From the NCBI GenBank assembly GCA_907165275.2, contig OU015675.1, forward strand, positions 5,411,501 to 5,475,500: DNA of 64,000 nt, read 5' to 3'. The notes beneath the pieces are model-generated. The model was not told where the DNA came from, did not search any database, and saw only the letters and a list, made by a program, of their open reading frames with translations. The position numbers and the translations under genes are program-made. Source of the DNA: Zygaena filipendulae. Its lineage: Eukaryota; Arthropoda; Insecta; Lepidoptera; Zygaenidae. Of this stretch, positions 1 to 10,745 are shown piece by piece; position 1 is the stretch's first letter, and each line of letters starts with the position of its first letter.

Positions 1-616
1 TAACAGGACCGAAAATTCAACCTATTTTGTTTTTCTTTGAAATTAGAGTTAATTTGAATTCTTCGAAACACGTCTTTCAGGTTTTTAAGTTGTACATCTA
101 AGGATGAAACTAGTGAGTTGTGACATCGTGGGAACCGCTATAGTTATTAATGAGGAACTATGGGTAAAACCGATAAGAATTTCTTTAATATTCAATAAAA
201 TTTTAGAAATAACGCATAGTAGCTAATCCTCTATCTAACAAGCTGCCCTTATTTGCTTCCCCGAGAGGTTTAATCTTGGGTTTACTTCCATGCGGTACCC
301 TTTTCAAGACAAGGGCGTCATATTTTAACAACATTTTATCATTCCACTTAGCGTTTGCTTAGGTACCTAGGTACATATATGTATAATCTAAATGTGGGTA
401 TTTTATTTTCTATACCTATTTAGCAGCAAAGTCGCAGGGATTAGCTTGCGCAATTGCTATTTTCACTTGTAAGGGGATCAGGAAATGTGAAGTTATAATT
501 TAATTGGTTATTTAATGGGTACAAAAATCGAAATTCTATTCAGTCCTTCAGTTAGATAATAAAAAATAATAGACAAGTATTTTTTGCTTTTTACAATTAT
601 TGAAAAAATATACACA
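1..616. other. AT-rich non-coding stretch
   Basis: No credible coding region, RNA gene or repeat with a recognisable end was seen. The sequence is AT-rich with short homopolymer runs. Confidence 0.5.
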
Positions 617-1120
617 CCGGCAGAATTAGCGGAACATAAAAAGGCAGAGTATAGAAATAATTACGTATATATATTAAAACAAATAATAATTAGACGTGAA
701 GTAATAAATTAATATACATCTTTTAACACTTTAAAAGTTTGTAATTAAATTATTAAATTTTATTTAAAATAATAATAAAAAAAACACTTTTTCTCTAATT
801 TGTGGGCACACAAATAATGTTGCAAATTAAAGATTACTGTGATTTTAACACTAAATAAATGAACGATTAATAACGTGTGTTTCCCCTTCGTGATTGATTC
901 AACTTTTATTTGCAACATTGTCTGTGTTCTCACAAACTAGAGTTTTTTTTTTTATTTTGATTACTTTTAATAAAATTTAACTAAAAACTTCTTAAAGTCG
1001 ATGTTAAAAGATGTACCTATATTAGTTTATTACTTCATGCCTGATAATAATTTGTTGTAATACATATATGACGTTATTATTTCTATACTCTGCCTTTTTA
1101 TGTTCCGCTAATTCTGCCGG
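617..1120. mobile_element. MITE with about 110-bp terminal inverted repeats
   Basis: The first 44 bases from CCGGCAGAATTAGCGGAAC are a perfect inverted match to the last 44 bases. Weaker inverted similarity continues inward to about 727 on the left and 1001 on the right (TTTTAACA and TGTTAAAA at the inner ends). The interior is AT-rich with no coding potential, so this is a non-autonomous DNA transposon. Both edges lie in TATA-like sequence, so a TA target duplication is possible but not certain. The superfamily cannot be told. Confidence 0.85.
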
Positions 1121-2485
1121 TTTATATACTTTGATAAAACACATTAAAGTTTAGGAGAGGGAGCTAGGTTGTAATACATTAAGTTGACAAGACGGACTAA
1201 AAAACAACATTTAGTCATCATGCCCATGACTGATTGATTAAATACCTATGATTTTCTGTTACATAAATTTTACACGTTACACAGAACCTCCTCCTTTTTG
1301 GAAGTCGTTAAATAAATGGATACCTAAACAAATTGAAATCTTAAAAATTCAAATTTTCGAACGCGTTCACTTGAATTCGTACACTAGAATGCTTCTTCAA
1401 ACAAAATTTACGTCCACCGTCCCCGTTCCGAAAGTAAAATAACGAACAATTTCATGGAGAAAAACATAAACGTATTTAAATTTGAATTTTCGAATTTCAT
1501 GCTGAACTATCAAGAATGTTTTTATATAATAACTAAATGACCACTGCCAGTGTTTTTTTTTTTTTTTTCAATCAATCAAAAGATTCTGGGCAGTTTAAAA
1601 AAAAACCGTGAAAATCTACAACCTATAAGTACTCACCTAGTTTTCCAATAGACATTTTTTAATATAGAGTTACTCCCTCCCTTAAATATTAGGTACTCCT
1701 ATCAGTTATCAAAAAGGACAAAAATTAGTGGTGGACTAATGGGGATTTCTGTAAAAAAATTGCATTAATCTCTGTCGAGGTTTGGGGTCCATTTTTATCG
1801 TACCTCGTAAATTTTGCATGTCAACAGTAATATCAGGGACAAATCCGGTAGTAGTCGGTCCAGAGAAATCTTTTTTAAAGAATTTATTAACCGTACCTAT
1901 TATAATGGAGCGTACAAATGATGCTTTGTCCAATCCGTGCACCTAATATTTTGTCAGACTTTTTTATTTATTTTTTGTCCAAATTACCATAATATGTACG
2001 AATTTATATAAGGATGAAAATTAAAGGACCTTTTTTTAAATGTTGCCAGTGCATTAACATACGAGCACGTGAATTTCGGGACTTCAGTATTGATTCTTGT
2101 CAAACCAGCTGTTTCCCTGCGCTTTTACTAAATATTTAATTTAAAATTAAATCAATGGAGGAATTTCTATAATAGAATACAAATATGATTTTTTTGTGAT
2201 AATTCGGCAGTATTATTATTAAAAAAAGTTATTTTTCCGTTAAAAACTTTTTAGATGAAGTTTAAATACTGCAGTTAATACTGCATAATACTGAGTTTAT
2301 TATGGAAAAAATTTGAAATAAAATGGGTGAATAAGAAATTCATTTATCTCTCATCGATTTCATTCTAAATAAAAATATATACTTACCTCCATAAATCTCA
2401 GGAAAAAATATTTTTATTGAAGGTAGCGGTATAGTTTTGCCACTGTAACACCATCAAAACAATAACGACGAATAAGTACTGGCAG
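1121..2485. other. Non-coding stretch with one repeat fragment
   Basis: No gene is recognised. At about 1281-1312 there is a GAACCTCCTCCTTTTTGGAA fragment, a common lepidopteran interspersed end that recurs at about 13530-13560 (inverted), 14364-14398 and 40438-40470. The small ORFs in this stretch have no domain, no splice context and no similarity to the rest of the window. Confidence 0.5.
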
Positions 2486-2493
2486 GTATCAAC

Positions 2494-2562
2494 CAGAGAG
2501 AAGGTAATCACTACGTTTTACAGAGAGAAGGTAATCACTACCAGAGAGAAGGTAATCACTAC
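2494..2562. repeat. Short tandem repeat, three copies of a 21-bp unit
   Basis: The unit AGAGAGAAGGTAATCACTAC occurs at 2495-2514, 2522-2541 and 2543-2562. The last two copies abut, and the first is separated by a 6-bp spacer. A fourth, diverged copy sits near 2711-2727. No function is suggested. Confidence 0.8.
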
Positions 2563-2879
2563 GTTTCAACAAAACAGAAATGCTCAGAAGAATTATTCTT
2601 CTGAGAGAAAATGTTTATTGTGGAATAAAAATGACAAACTCGTTTATCTTTCAAAATGTGAGTGCACTAAATGATTTATAGGCACACTTGCACTGCCCTC
2701 GTAGCTGCATACAGAGAGAAGGTAATGGCTGCATACAGGCTGAGCATACAGGAATGAGTTTTGCAGGAAATGCTGGAAGTTATTTACTATCTTGCTGTTC
2801 TTCCGGCGTCAATTTCGAAATTCCCTCGGGGACTTCCTGTATCGGAATAGAAGTAATCTTAGCATTCAGAGATAATATT

Positions 2880-2965
2880 AAATTACTAGTTGTACCCCGC
2901 AGTTTCACCCGCGTTGGTTTCGGAGATCCCGCGGGTATTCAAAAGTACTTATACTATCCTATATT
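2880..2965 (+). repeat. Family A retroelement 3'-end fragment
   Basis: Short copy with CCCCGCAGTTTCACCCGCG followed by the GATCCCGCGGG block. It stops before the GTACCCTATG block seen in longer copies. Confidence 0.75.
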
Positions 2966-3040
2966 TTGACAACTTTCTTCCGTGTCAATTTCGAAATTTC
3001 CATAGCGCTCGTGCAGAGTCGCAATGAATCCATCCATATT

Positions 3041-3281
3041 ATAATTGGACATAGATAAGCAATAGTGTGTTAACCCACAGTGGAGAAATTTTGAGTAAAT
3101 CGTGTTTTAAAAGTAGGAGCGCCATTTTGTATCAACATTTTTTAATTTTTTATGTTCAATATTTAGTTACATATTTAAGCAATGTAATAAGGTAAACACA
3201 TAATTAAAAAACATTCCGTAACTCTCAATAAATAGTTCATAATGCACAATAACATGTTATTGCTTATCTGCGTCCAATTAT
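3041..3281. mobile_element. MITE (241 bp) with TIR starting ATAATTGGAC
   Basis: Left end ATAATTGGACATAGATAAGC and right end GCTTATCTGCGTCCAATTAT are inverted repeats with two mismatches. The outermost ATAATTGG/CCAATTAT may include the target duplication. A truncated second copy in opposite orientation lies at 6949-7049. No coding capacity. Confidence 0.75.
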
Positions 3282-4199
3282 TTATCATTTACCTGGTATT
3301 TATAGTAACCGCAAGCTCAGATCCGCAGAATATCCAAGCATTGTAATTATTGTGTGTTTGATGTAAGGTAGAGAGATTGTGGTAGGTCCTTTGGATTAAT
3401 ATTTAGATGAGTAGTATAAGGATATCCTGTGGCGTCAATCGCTCGGGGCAATTATTTCGTGTCGGTTCCACAGCTAACGTAATATTCGGGTGGTTTTGTG
3501 GGCGCTTTGTGCACCTCCGTTTGGTGACTTTGATCACGTCCTTTACCTGTACATGGATTTCAGTACAGGCGAACCATGGCATATTTTCTATACAGGGTGT
3601 AGTCATATTTGAAGATTGTGTTCACATTATCTTCTGATTTGACACTAGTAGGTAATCATGAAACAAACTTTCCTAAAATTTGATAGGTTTGCTGTTACTC
3701 ACTTGTCTCTGCACCGTAAAGGTGAAAATTGCATCAGATAATATGGTGCACCCGTCACCTGTAACCAGTACACGATCTACCCTCTGGTGTGACATTTTGT
3801 TGCGGATGTGGCCGATAAAATTATTTTTTTATTTTGGTCATGAAATTTTGAAATCAGGTTTTTGAGCTAAAACTCAAAAGCTGAGCTAAATGATCAAATT
3901 ATTGTATTAAAATTGTCAGGTCACAATCTTTCCGTAACAGCTTTTACATGGATCTCAGAACGCAATTTATTAGGAGAAATAAATCAATAATAATATATAC
4001 TTACATGTTGTAACGTTAAACGATAGAAGTATTGGAGAAGGTTATTCAGTACGAGATGTAAAACACCCTCCTTCAGTACGAACCTCATTTAACTTTACAT
4101 CCTGTAGGTATAATAAGAACTTCTTAACAGACACATAGTCAAACCCAGTCGAAGCTTTTACAACTAGAAATTTGAAATTCGGACATAATCAGTGACGTA
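3282..4199. other. Unrecognised stretch, possible decayed coding DNA
   Basis: Between about 3400 and 3640, and again at 3690-3830, the sequence is less AT-rich than its surroundings and open on both strands for 60-76 codons. The minus strand of 3690-3830 reads somewhat like a protein (contains DGCTILSDAIFTF). I cannot assign it to a family. A decayed transposase or host pseudogene is possible. Confidence 0.25.
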
Positions 4200-5767
4200 C
4201 TCGAGAGCAATGAATTAGGGTCAGGTAAAGATATCTCAATAACTCAAAAACTAAAAATGCTAGCTTAATGAAATAAATTGTGTTTGATAGACAGTTAAAT
4301 GTTCCTTGAATAAAAGTAATAAAATTTATCAGTTACTGTAAAGCTATGCCATAAAAAATGACAAAATACAAAAAATGGTACTTTTGTAAATCGAACTAAA
4401 CATTTTCTTCTTCGGTTTTTACTTTTGTTTCTAGTCTCTCATATAAAAAGGTGTATAAAAAGCGTTCCTGATGTTGAATATTCATTATTAAAGCTGCAAT
4501 AATGTCGCTTACACCTGAAGAATGCACCAGAATTCTCACAATGCTGGAAAACGGCCGGAGTCAGCGTGATCCAGCAAGGACAGTTGGTGTGTCGCTGTCA
4601 ACTGCACAAAAAGTTCTCCGGCGTTACGAGGAAATCGGCTCAAACCTACGCACTCCAGGAAAAGGTAGAGCCAGACGTACCACAGCACGAGAAGATCGGT
4701 ATTTGGTCAACACAATGCTTCGAAACCGCTTTCTTACAGGAACTGAACTTACACATCAGTTCCAACGCCGCGGAGGAAGTAATCCAAGTGCATATCTGTA
4801 AGACGACGACTTGCTGACGCAAATTTAAAACCATGAAGATCTGCAAACGGCCATAAATTGGAGCGAGAACATCGTATTTCGATATTTTAGATATGCTCGA
4901 AATCACTTAAATTGGAGTGTTGAAGATTGGTCAAGAATTGGTTCTCAGATGAATCAAGGTTTATGCTCTATAAGCATGATGGAAGAACGAGAGTGTATAT
5001 AAGACCAGGGGAGCGATTCAAGCAAGCCTGCATCGAAGAGACTGGCCTATGGTGGTGGATCGTTAATTGTATGGGCCGGAATTTCTTCAGGGAGCCGCAG
5101 AGAGCTGGTGCTTATAGAAAACGGCTCTATAACTAGTGGAAGATACGTGGAAGAAATCCTAAACGAATAAGTTAGAATATGTTGGTCCATTTATGATCAA
5201 TTTGGAAGAGGATGCTATCTTCATGCATGACAATGCCCGGCCTCATACTGGTAGAATTGTGATTGAGTAGCTTCAAGAAGTTAACATTAACTGTATGGAG
5301 TGGCCACCACGCAGCCCAGACCTCAATCCGATCGAGCATGCTTGTGACGAGCTCGGAAGATGTGTGAGGCGTCGAAACCTTCCCCCAATCACGCTCAGTC
5401 ACTCTCGTAAAGGAATGCGAGAATATTCCCCAACATCGTTTAAGAAACTTGGTGTACAGCATGCCAAACCGCAATACCGCAGTGATGAGAGCACGTGGAG
5501 GTAATACAAAGTACTAAAACACGAGAAATTTAAAAGTAATAAAACAAAACAATTATTTTTATATTGTTGATATAAGTTGAGAAAGGGTATTTTTATGTTA
5601 TTTTAATTTTTTATGAATAAAATACAAAGTGGCTTATACATTTTATTACTTTCATTTACGGAACATTAAATTGTCTATCAAACACAATTTATTTCATTAA
5701 GCTAGCGTTCTTAGTTTTTGAGTTATTCAGATATCTTTACCTGACCCTAATTCATTGCTCTCGAGTG
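4200..5767 (+). mobile_element. Tc1-like DNA transposon, decayed
   Basis: About 130-bp terminal inverted repeats (4200-4329 and 5637-5767) start with CTCGAGAGCAATGAATTAGG and match at roughly 90 percent. TA dinucleotides flank both ends (4198-4199 and 5768-5769), as expected for Tc1/mariner target duplication. Between them lies one transposase gene on the plus strand, broken by frameshifts. Overall length of about 1.57 kb fits a full-length Tc1-like element, so it decayed by point changes and small indels and not by large deletion. Confidence 0.85.
4502..5503 (+). pseudogene. Tc1-like transposase, frameshifted
   Basis: Three reading-frame pieces together cover the family's usual length of about 330-340 residues. 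Piece one (4502-4801) is the paired-type helix-turn-helix DNA-binding region. Piece two (from about 4927) holds the first catalytic aspartate in FSDES. A further stretch near 5224 encodes the HDNARPH motif with the second aspartate. Piece three (5295-5503) holds the SPDLNPIEH block, where the glutamate completes a DD-E type site with Tc1-like spacing. Frame changes occur between about 4780 and 4930 and again between about 5060 and 5300, so no active enzyme can be made. Assignment to Tc1 and not mariner rests on DLNPIEH and the long TIRs. Confidence 0.85.
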
Positions 5768-6948
5768 TACTAACCAAGAAAGATTGTTTGAAATTCAACT
5801 ACTATAAGGCAATCGAAAAGTCTTTGTACTTATAGAACTACCATTGCTTTTGAAGTTAGCGTAATGGAAATGGGTATTTTTTTTAGTAATCCCACCAAAA
5901 TATATCAACCAATCCTAATCCATTCTTCAGTTGCGGATATAGTTATGGAATAAATATGGCCCATGGGCGTAATTAGTCTTTTTGTGATCTCTGTTTATGT
6001 TTTTCTTGTCCGTGCATTAATTGTTAAACACGTACCTAAATTAAATTTATTCAAAACTGCCACCGAGGTATTGACTATGTTAAGTAACACCAGGTATAAC
6101 TCATTTGTCTTTTGCTTACTTTACATATTTTACACAGGCTTTGCGATACCATATCTTGTGTTTCAAACTTTATGCAAGTCGTGTGGAAGTTAGTATGATT
6201 TATTGCTTAATATTTCAGTTGTTTTGTAGCGAAATTATAATATTACAGCAAATTTCGCCGAGGTTTTTGTATGTTAAAACTTTTGGAGTTTTTTAGCTAG
6301 ATATAGCTATGTCAATATAGGCAGGCTTTTCTCATAATTATCATGATTCCCGATTTTACCTATAAACCGAATTAAATAGGCATCGCTTGAAACTAGTGAA
6401 GGGCCAAGTACCTACCAGATTTAGCGAGTAACCGAATACCAAGTTATTAGGTTTACTAGTACTATTAGGTTTTGTCAAAACGAGTACTCGGCCGAATTTA
6501 GCAGATTGCCAATTTGATCAGTTTGTACATGCTCACTATTTTTCGTTCTTTGTGACAGTTTTATGGCAAAAGTTCTCAATTTTGTTTCAAACCATATTTA
6601 GAACTAATCGACAGACAAACACCTTGAAGGCACTCCCTATAGTCCCTAGTTGGCTAGCTACTATTTACATAGTTTGAATATCCGTCGTCAGCACCTGATG
6701 ATGTTTTACAGCAGCCTCACTTGAGAGTCAGTTCTAGTTCCAGGCTAGTCGTATTTATTATCTTCCATCACTCTTGACATCCCAGACGATATCAACTTTA
6801 AAAAAAGTAGATAAGTACATACGGAACTCGATGTTATTTTACAAAAAACGCACTCGAATCACATGTTTTTCTCGCAAACGATAGATCCAAGCGCTGGATT
6901 CAATCATTTAGGTAATCTTCGTTTGTCGAACAGCAGGGTTAGGTTAGG
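5768..6948. other. AT-rich non-coding stretch
   Basis: Short ORFs at 5963-6296 are hydrophobic but lack any recognisable domain and overlap one another in different frames, so they are not called. A GGTTAGGTTAGGTTA run near 6936 resembles two units of the insect telomere motif and is too short to mean anything. Confidence 0.4.
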
Positions 6949-7049
6949 TTAAAAAATATTGACACAAAATGGCGCTACTACTTTTAAAAAACGATTTACT
7001 CAAAATTTCTCCAGTGTGGGTTAACACACTATTGCTTATCTATGTCCAA
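6949..7049 (-). mobile_element. Truncated copy of the 3041-3281 MITE, inverted
   Basis: The stretch from TTAAAAAATATTGACACAAA to GCTTATCTATGTCCAA is the reverse complement of about 3044-3145, with a few mismatches. Only one terminal repeat remains, so this is a half copy. Confidence 0.75.
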
Positions 7050-7069
7050 GTAACGAATCATCACGTCAC

Positions 7070-7142
7070 TTGGTCAGCCAATCAAAACTCTAGTTTTCAA
7101 GTGGTCACGTGAAACTACCTAGAGTTTTGATTGGCTGACCAA
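7070..7142. repeat. Perfect 24-bp hairpin
   Basis: Arms 7070-7093 and 7119-7142 (TTGGTCAGCCAATCAAAACT... and its complement) are perfectly complementary around a 25-base loop. It abuts the truncated MITE. It is probably the end pair of a tiny fold-back element. Confidence 0.8.
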
Positions 7143-7234
7143 AGTTTTCTATTCTAGTTTTGTATCCGTTAACGATTGTAGAATATCAACATGGCTAACC
7201 CCGCTGTATAGTAAAATAAATACAAACACGAGTG

Positions 7235-7330
7235 CACCTGTGCAAGTGTGAAATTATAATAATTTTATATTCTAATCTATTTGCGAGTATTGCGGTGAAA
7301 TTCTCAACTCGTTTTGGTATGTTTACTATA
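7235..7330 (+). repeat. Dispersed repeat, partner of 11329-11420
   Basis: The block AAGTGTGAAATTATAAT ... ATTGCGGTGAAATTCTCA followed by CTCGTTTTGGTATGT occurs here and again at 11329-11420. Class unknown. Confidence 0.6.
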
Positions 7331-7444
7331 ATAATAATATCATAGGTATTGGTTACACAGTATAATCTACCAATTTTTGGAGGTAGAACTGATAGAAAAA
7401 TTGAGGAACATCGGATATATTCAAAAGTTACTGTATCATCATAT

Positions 7445-7600
7445 TATGTTAAGAAGAAGAAGAAAATACATTTATTTCAGCACAACACACAAGAAAAAAA
7501 ACAAACATCAACAGTGCCTAATCTTAAGAAACATAGATAATATCTCTTGCATGCTCTGCCAAAAGGGTCACCAACTCAGCATGTTATGTTACGTCTTTCA
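7445..7600 (-). repeat. Family C retroelement 3' end
   Basis: Read on the minus strand it runs GTTGGTGACCCTTT, GCAGAGCATGCAAGAGATA, then AATAAATGTATTTTC and a TTC-repeat tail (the GAAGAAGAAG at 7450). Other copies lie at 8451-8600 (same strand) and 36800-36962 (opposite strand). A polyadenylation-like AATAAA and a simple-repeat tail suggest a LINE or SINE 3' end. Confidence 0.7.
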
Positions 7601-7786
7601 AGTCGCAAAGTAACGGAGTAACGAACCGATGATATTTCGTCCTCAAAGATATACGTAACCGAACCTTACCTTAATGCAACAAAATTCCTTTTGGCGTACG
7701 GATACGTTACGGATTTAAATAAGGTCAGCGTTATCATTTGCAGAACATCATCCCGAAGATTTGTATGACATAGGTATTACAATACT

Positions 7787-7985
7787 ATAGCTGCATGTCG
7801 CCCGCGGTTTCAGTCGCGATGATTTTGGAGATCCTGCGGAAATTCAGAGCTGAAAGTATCATAAATCCTTTTCTGTACCCCTAAATAGTGTAAGAAATTC
7901 AATGAAGTTTCGCCCGCATAAATGTTGGAGTTCCTGCGGAAATTCCGGGATAAAAACTATTCTATGTTCTTTTTCATTACTCATA
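7787..7985 (+). repeat. Family A, two diverged partial copies
   Basis: Two successive GTTTC-CCCGC ... CCTGCGGAAATTC blocks (from 7799 and from 7905) lie head to tail, each lacking the 3' part. Confidence 0.65.
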
Positions 7986-8230
7986 CTCAGAAAGTAGGTC
8001 TGAAGTTGCCTGAGAAGCGGGTTGAAAGTAACACTTTTCAGCCCTAGGGAGAATCGCTTTCAACTGACAGCTGGATACTGCAGAAACTCAAGTTTTTTTT
8101 TTATGTCATAGGGGGCATACTTACTGGCCAGTAGTACACTTGATTTATGTAAAATAAAATTCACTCATTTTTTTCTTTAGCTAATTCCTATTTTTATTTT
8201 GACTTTCCTTGCATTCGTAATGAAAAGCAC

Positions 8231-8350
8231 AGTGTTATCCTCGGGAGAAAGACTTATTTAGTCCCTAAATCTATTGGCGCCCTCGCTACGCTCGGGCGCC
8301 AAACCCCGTCTCGGGACTAAATGAGTTACTTTCACCCCTAGGATAACAAT
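8231..8350. repeat. Fold-back repeat with GC-rich palindromic loop
   Basis: Outer arms TGTTATCCTCGGG and CCCCTAGGATAACA, inner arms TTTAGTCCC and GGGACTAAA, and a centre with GGCGCCCTCGCTACGCTC running into GGGCGCC fold on each other. About 120 bp in total with no coding capacity. A similar GC-rich centre occurs in the fold-back at 40090-40203. Confidence 0.7.
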
Positions 8351-8450
8351 GTACTATTTTGTATACTCAATGTGTATGCAAAATTTCATGATGATCGGGC
8401 GCTGAAGCGTAACAAACTAACAAATAAATAAACTCACAAAAATTCACAAT

Positions 8451-8600
8451 TGAAGAAGAAGAAGAAAATATTATATTATCTATTTCAGCATAACACACAA
8501 GAAAAAGAAACAAACATAAACAGTGCCTAATCGTTTGTAGACATAATATCTCTTGCATGCTCTGCCGAAAGGGTCACCAACTGCATTAGCTATACTTGGA
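8451..8600 (-). repeat. Family C retroelement 3' end
   Basis: Second copy with the same order of blocks and a GAAGAAGAAGAAG tail at its low-coordinate end. It differs from the copy at 7445 by scattered substitutions. Confidence 0.7.
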
Positions 8601-8684
8601 GTTTGTAGTGCAGCTTCTCTCCAGCCATTTTCACTTGATGTATATAAAGGATAATACGGTACATAAAAAAATCTATTTCTTAAG

Positions 8685-8876
8685 TTTTTGTCCATCTGTC
8701 TGTTTCCTGTCTGTCTGTTTTGTTCCGGCTAATGTCTGAAACGGCTGGACCGATTTTAACGGGACTTTTATTGACGGATAACTGATGTTATAAGGAGTAA
8801 CTTTTGTTTAAGAAAAAGAAAGTTCCTGCGAGAATTCCGAAACTCACGCGAGTGAAGCCGTGGGGGAGAGCTAGTT
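8685..8876 (-). repeat. Family A copy, minus strand
   Basis: Runs from the CTGTCTGTCTGTT block through GGCTGGACCGATTTTAACGG to CGTGGGGGAGAGCTAGT. It lacks the GGGTACTTTTTATCC block. Confidence 0.65.
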
Positions 8877-9094
8877 ATGTAAATAAGTACATAATTATGT
8901 GCGCGTTATCTCTATAATTTATCATTATGCCAAATATCAAGGTTTTACGTTACTTAAGTAACTCACAATCCTATAAGTATACGAAATAACTCACAAATCG
9001 AATAATAATTATATGTTTGCATTTAGGTAAAAACTAAAATTATCTTTTGAAACATTATTTTATACTAAAGTTGTATACCTATACGTGTAAAAGT

Positions 9095-9392
9095 CGTGTC
9101 GTAATAGGTATCCGTCCGGTATACACTCCGAAACTACTGAACTGTTTTCAATTAAATTTTTTACAGGGGAGCCAAGATGCGCAACACGATAAAATTTTGT
9201 CGAGCCATTTTATCGATTCTCGTCGACATATTGTATGGTTTTGTCGACGAGAATCGATAAAATGGCTCGATATAATTTTATCGTGTTGCGCATCTTAGCC
9301 CCGCAGGTGTTGCTTGGTTCAACATGAGAAATATGATAATTTTCATCTCGGCATTCCCGCGGGATCTTCGAAATTAACGCGGGGAACAGCAA
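9095..9392 (-). repeat. Family A copy interrupted by a long hairpin
   Basis: The left part (CCGTCCGGTATACACTCCGA, then ACTGAACTG) and the right part (GCATTCCCGCGGGATCTTCG ... GCGGGGAACAGC) belong to one minus-strand copy. The palindrome at 9167-9303 sits between them. Confidence 0.6.
9167..9303. mobile_element. Near-perfect fold-back element of about 135 bp
   Basis: The left arm GGGGAGCCAAGATGCGCAAC, ATAAAATT, CGAGCCATTTTATCGATTCT, GTCGAC is followed by a loop of about 15 bases (ATATTGTATGGTTTT) and then the complementary arm ending CATCTTAGCCCC. The stem is about 60 bp with only a small bulge. It splits a Family A repeat, so it is a fold-back insertion. If transcribed it would make one long hairpin RNA. 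Confidence 0.85.
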
Positions 9393-9454
9393 ACCTTTGA
9401 AACGGTTGTAACTATTTTGATAAGGAATTTAATATAAAATATGTAATATAGGTA

Positions 9455-9500
9455 TACCACGTTTGCTTGGTTTCCACGACACTAGCTTACCTTGGCTGTG
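9455..9500. repeat. Fragment shared with the SINE at 17650
   Basis: ACCACGTTTGCTTGGTTTCC and the following ACGACAC are shared with 17737-17720 (minus strand of the SINE body). Only this short piece is present. Confidence 0.5.
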
Positions 9501-10039
9501 AAGTCTTATTTGTATGTTAAATGATAAGGAAATAATTATGCCAGGAAGCAGTTATTTATCCATTACCTACCGATTTTGTACAAATAGAAGTTGTACCTAC
9601 TCGTACTTAGCAACATGATAGTGACGACGTAAGAATGCATTTAATGGGACTCATATCTGGGGGCACGGTAGTGCTCCCACCAAGAAGAGTCAAGCGAAGC
9701 GCGAGCACTACCTATCTCATCCCGAAACGCTTCGTCGTTTTTTTTAACCCTTATAACTTGGGTTTGGATTACACCAGATAAACGAAATTCTCGGGATATA
9801 TTTTAAATAGCGGACTTATAATTCATAAGAAGTTTTAATTGCATAGCTCTTACACTTTAGATTTTATTAATAAAAAAACCTGAATTCGTCACTGACTCAC
9901 TAATGATCATCAAAATTCTTACGGTATTTCGTAAGGTCCCAGAAATCTGAAATTTGGCATGTAAGCTAGTATTAGTACACGAACAAGAAAAAAATAAAGA
10001 TTTTAATGCGGTTTTCACAGGTAGATTAAACTTAGCCTG

Positions 10040-10141
10040 GAGCTACATACAAGCTTTGTTTCATTAAAAACGGACGTCGGTAAAAAAAGTTGTTACATAA
10101 AAACTTTTTACGCGGGTGAAACCGTGGAACACAGCTAGTAG
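10040..10141 (-). repeat. Family A 5'-truncated copy, minus strand
   Basis: Ends in CGCGGGTGAAACCGTGGAAC and ACAGCTAGTA, with a short leading part. Confidence 0.65.
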
Positions 10142-10224
10142 TAAATAAGGGCCCAGCTTTTCTGTGGTGAGTAGGTAAGGATGTAATAAACATCCATCCA
10201 TCCGTCACATTTACCTATAATATT

Positions 10225-10418
10225 ACTAGCTGTTTTCCGCGGTTTCACCCGCGTCAATTTCGTAATTTCATAATTTTCCGGGGAATACCGGCGAAAAAAG
10301 TAGGTATACCCTATATCCTACCCTTGAAAACGTGTATGTATTATATGATGATCGGCTAAGTAGTGAAGGTACGAAAGCGCAACAAACAAACAAATGACTC
10401 TCATTCACATATAAGTAT
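10225..10418 (+). repeat. Family A copy, plus strand
   Basis: Begins ACTAGCTGTTTTCCGCGG and runs through GATGATCGGCTAAG to the AACAAACAAACAAATGACTC tail. The middle is diverged. Confidence 0.7.
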
Positions 10419-10570
10419 TTCGTTTTATTGATAAATTATTATCTGTATTCTTTTATGTTTATATTGTCTTTATGGTTTTATGCAATCGCAGATAACAAAG
10501 TTAAAAACATATCTATACTTATGTATTCCGTTCATCTATGTATACCTACTTATTAATCCTTCTAGGTATC

Positions 10571-10745
10571 CTACTAATCCTACTAATATTATAAATGTGA
10601 AAGTGTGGATGTTTGTTATTCAATCACACCAAAACGGCTAAACGGATTTGGATGGAATTTGGCATGCACGTTGTCAGGGGTACAGAGAAGGACATAGGGC
10701 ACTTTTTATCCCGCGGGAACTCTCGGAGACGTATTTTAGAATCGG
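10571..10745 (-). repeat. Family A copy, minus strand
   Basis: Starts CTACTAATATTATAAATGTG and contains GGCATGCACGTTGTCAGGGG and GACATAGGGCACTTTTTATC. It stops inside the CCCGCGGGAACTC block. Confidence 0.75.

Noticed and set aside
5963..6296. Overlapping hydrophobic ORFs
   Set aside because: AT-rich sequence readily gives such frames; no signal, domain or splice context.
6930..6955. Telomere-like TTAGG repeats
   Set aside because: Only two to three units; similarly short runs occur at 38239 and 41826. No array.
3041..7049. A single 4-kb transposon with these ends
   Set aside because: The left copy has both of its own inverted ends within 241 bp, so two separate MITE insertions are simpler.
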